Assembly: GCA_963666805.2 (NCBI GenBank)
Contig: CAXXWR010000003.1
Location: 496,001-560,000 of the forward strand
Length of the DNA: 64,000 nt
Direction: 5' to 3'
From: Fusibacter sp963666805
Lineage (GTDB): Bacteria > Bacillota > Clostridia > Peptostreptococcales > Acidaminobacteraceae
The first letter of the stretch is position 1; each line of letters starts with the position of its first letter. Positions 63,012-64,000 of this stretch are shown here, piece by piece. Under the pieces are notes generated by a model. The model had not been told where the DNA came from, did not search any database, and saw only the letters and a program-made list of their open reading frames with translations. The position numbers were made by a program, and so were the translations under genes.

Positions 63012-63716
63012 ATGTTATTTGAAGTTAATGGCTTAACAGCTTTCACAGCAGGTGTTGTGAGTTTTCTCTCTCCCTGCTTACTGCCTCTTATTCCCGCTTA
63101 TATTATGTATCTGACAGGCAGTTTTGATTCTACGGGTAAAACCCAACTGAAAAAAACACTTGTACAAACCCTCTCTTTTATCCTTGGGTTTACACTGGTT
63201 TTTATGTTGCTAGGCATCTCAGCAAGTGCTCTAGGACAAGTCTTTTCGAGACATAAATTATTACTTGCTAAAATTAGTGGTCTTTTTATCATTGCTTTTG
63301 GAATACACATGACTGGTCTTGTTAAGATACCCTTTTTATCTCGAGACTATCGCCAAAACAAACCTTTAAAGAAAACAAATATGCTATCGGCAATTGGCAT
63401 GGGAATGGCTTTTGCTTTTGGATGGACACCTTGTTTCGGCCCTGTTCTTGGTGCTATTTTAGCATCTACTGCTGCTTTTTCAAATCATGTTATAGATGGT
63501 GTTATCATGTTGGGAATTTATTCACTCGGCATGGCAATTCCTTTCTTAATTACAGCCTTATTTATTGGTTTCTTTGACCAATATATAGTCAAGATAAGTC
63601 GCCATACTGAGTGGCTTAACAGAGTTGCTGGTTTCGTTATGATTGTTTTTGGAATACTCATGTTAACAGGCAAACTCACCATTATTGCTAATTTTTTACT
63701 GAACCTCATTGGTTAA
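63012..63716 (+). CDS. ccdA: cytochrome c biogenesis/thiol-disulfide transporter protein CcdA
   Basis: 234 residues with six hydrophobic segments. The DsbD-core motif FLSPCLLPLIPAY (first redox Cys) and WTPCFGPVLGAIL (second redox Cys) identify CcdA, which carries reducing power from cytosolic thioredoxin to the outer face of the membrane. The gene lies 27 bases before a lipoprotein that is probably its redox partner. AAGGAG precedes the ATG. Confidence 0.93.
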   Translation: MLFEVNGLTAFTAGVVSFLSPCLLPLIPAYIMYLTGSFDSTGKTQLKKTLVQTLSFILGFTLVFMLLGISASALGQVFSRHKLLLAKISGLFIIAFGIHMTGLVKIPFLSRDYRQNKPLKKTNMLSAIGMGMAFAFGWTPCFGPVLGAILASTAAFSNHVIDGVIMLGIYSLGMAIPFLITALFIGFFDQYIVKISRHTEWLNRVAGFVMIVFGILMLTGKLTIIANFLLNLIG

Positions 63717-63743
63717 ATCTAACTCAACAAAGGAGATTATCTT

Positions 63744-64000
63744 ATGAAACGACATATTGGGGTCATTGGCTTGATCCTTTTAATGACAATCGCACTTATT
63801 GGATGTTCATCAGCGAATGGTCCAGCCGTTCCTGAAACGCTCAATGATACAATCGAAAATAACCAGACATCAACAGATAAAGATACTGATGATTCTGTTC
63901 AAGACGCTGATAAAGATACACCTAATCAAGAACCAGCTGATAAAGAAAATGAAACCAATCAAGAGGATCAAGAGAATTCATCTGAAAGCGAGAATGCTGG
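63744..64000 (+). CDS. lipoprotein, probably thioredoxin-like partner of CcdA (3' end beyond window)
   Basis: 85 codons are visible from ATG 63744 (AAAGGAG upstream) to the edge. The signal MKRHIGVIGLILLMTIALIGC ends in the lipobox LIGC; a low-complexity linker rich in D, E, N, Q and K follows. No domain is reached. Because ccdA is directly upstream, a TlpA/ResA-type thioredoxin lipoprotein is expected, but this is inference only. Confidence 0.7.
   Translation, partial: MKRHIGVIGLILLMTIALIGCSSANGPAVPETLNDTIENNQTSTDKDTDDSVQDADKDTPNQEPADKENETNQEDQENSSESENA

Overview
The window is one contiguous piece of a low-GC Gram-positive genome, most likely an anaerobic member of the Clostridia. The reasons are AT-rich DNA, strong GGAGG ribosome sites with some TTG and GTG starts, a pyrophosphate-type phosphofructokinase, an M32 carboxypeptidase, Gram-positive lipoproteins, a cobalamin riboswitch and a CsbD gene behind a sigma-B-like promoter. 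The genus cannot be fixed from the sequence. No tRNA, rRNA, CRISPR array, insertion sequence or prophage was found.

Layout. 1-4373 (minus): a signalling operon of a 5-TM protein, a Ser/Thr kinase with a zinc ribbon, a TerY-like vWA protein and a PP2C phosphatase cut by the left edge. 4539-8982 (plus): a TetR-controlled glycoside operon with a GPH symporter and a GH2 glycosidase. 9201-15742: regulators, an Asp-box lipoprotein-like protein, a SulP transporter, an OYE-family reductase, a TipA-type MerR regulator and a coiled-coil protein. 15847-19314 (minus): a cobalamin riboswitch with two tandem terminators placed directly before sucC-sucD and a TIM-barrel gene. 19377-28202: a phosphodiester-glycosidase family protein, a MotA/MotB-like proton-channel pair, a hydrolase, a two-component system and a small membrane protein.

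28321-43102 is an accessory, AT-rich region almost wholly on the minus strand. It holds two lipoproteins that look like catalytically dead M1 peptidases, a transglutaminase-like protein and its decayed copy, a CPBP protease, an FtsX/LolD-type ABC exporter with small unknown proteins, a C39-like secreted protease and several unknown secreted proteins. Two families of hairpin repeats sit in its intergenic gaps, and one 0.9-kb block is nearly identical in tandem.

43133-64000 is more housekeeping in nature: pfp and an M32 carboxypeptidase, a SEC-C protein, a Ca2+ P-type ATPase, a YhaM-like nuclease, a parvulin, an HDOD protein, a DUF4153 membrane protein, CsbD, an HTH/DUF2975 pair, a diadenylate-cyclase-domain protein, three NuoL/M/N-like proton-translocating subunits without the rest of a complex, a 55-residue membrane protein, CcdA and a lipoprotein cut by the right edge.

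The best candidates for undescribed biology are the riboswitch placed on sucCD, the tandem M1-pseudopeptidase/transglutaminase cassette, the 184-bp folded repeat element, the orphan MotAB-like pair, and two short candidate transcripts that end in terminators. All functions are inferred by reading the translated sequence; no database search was run.
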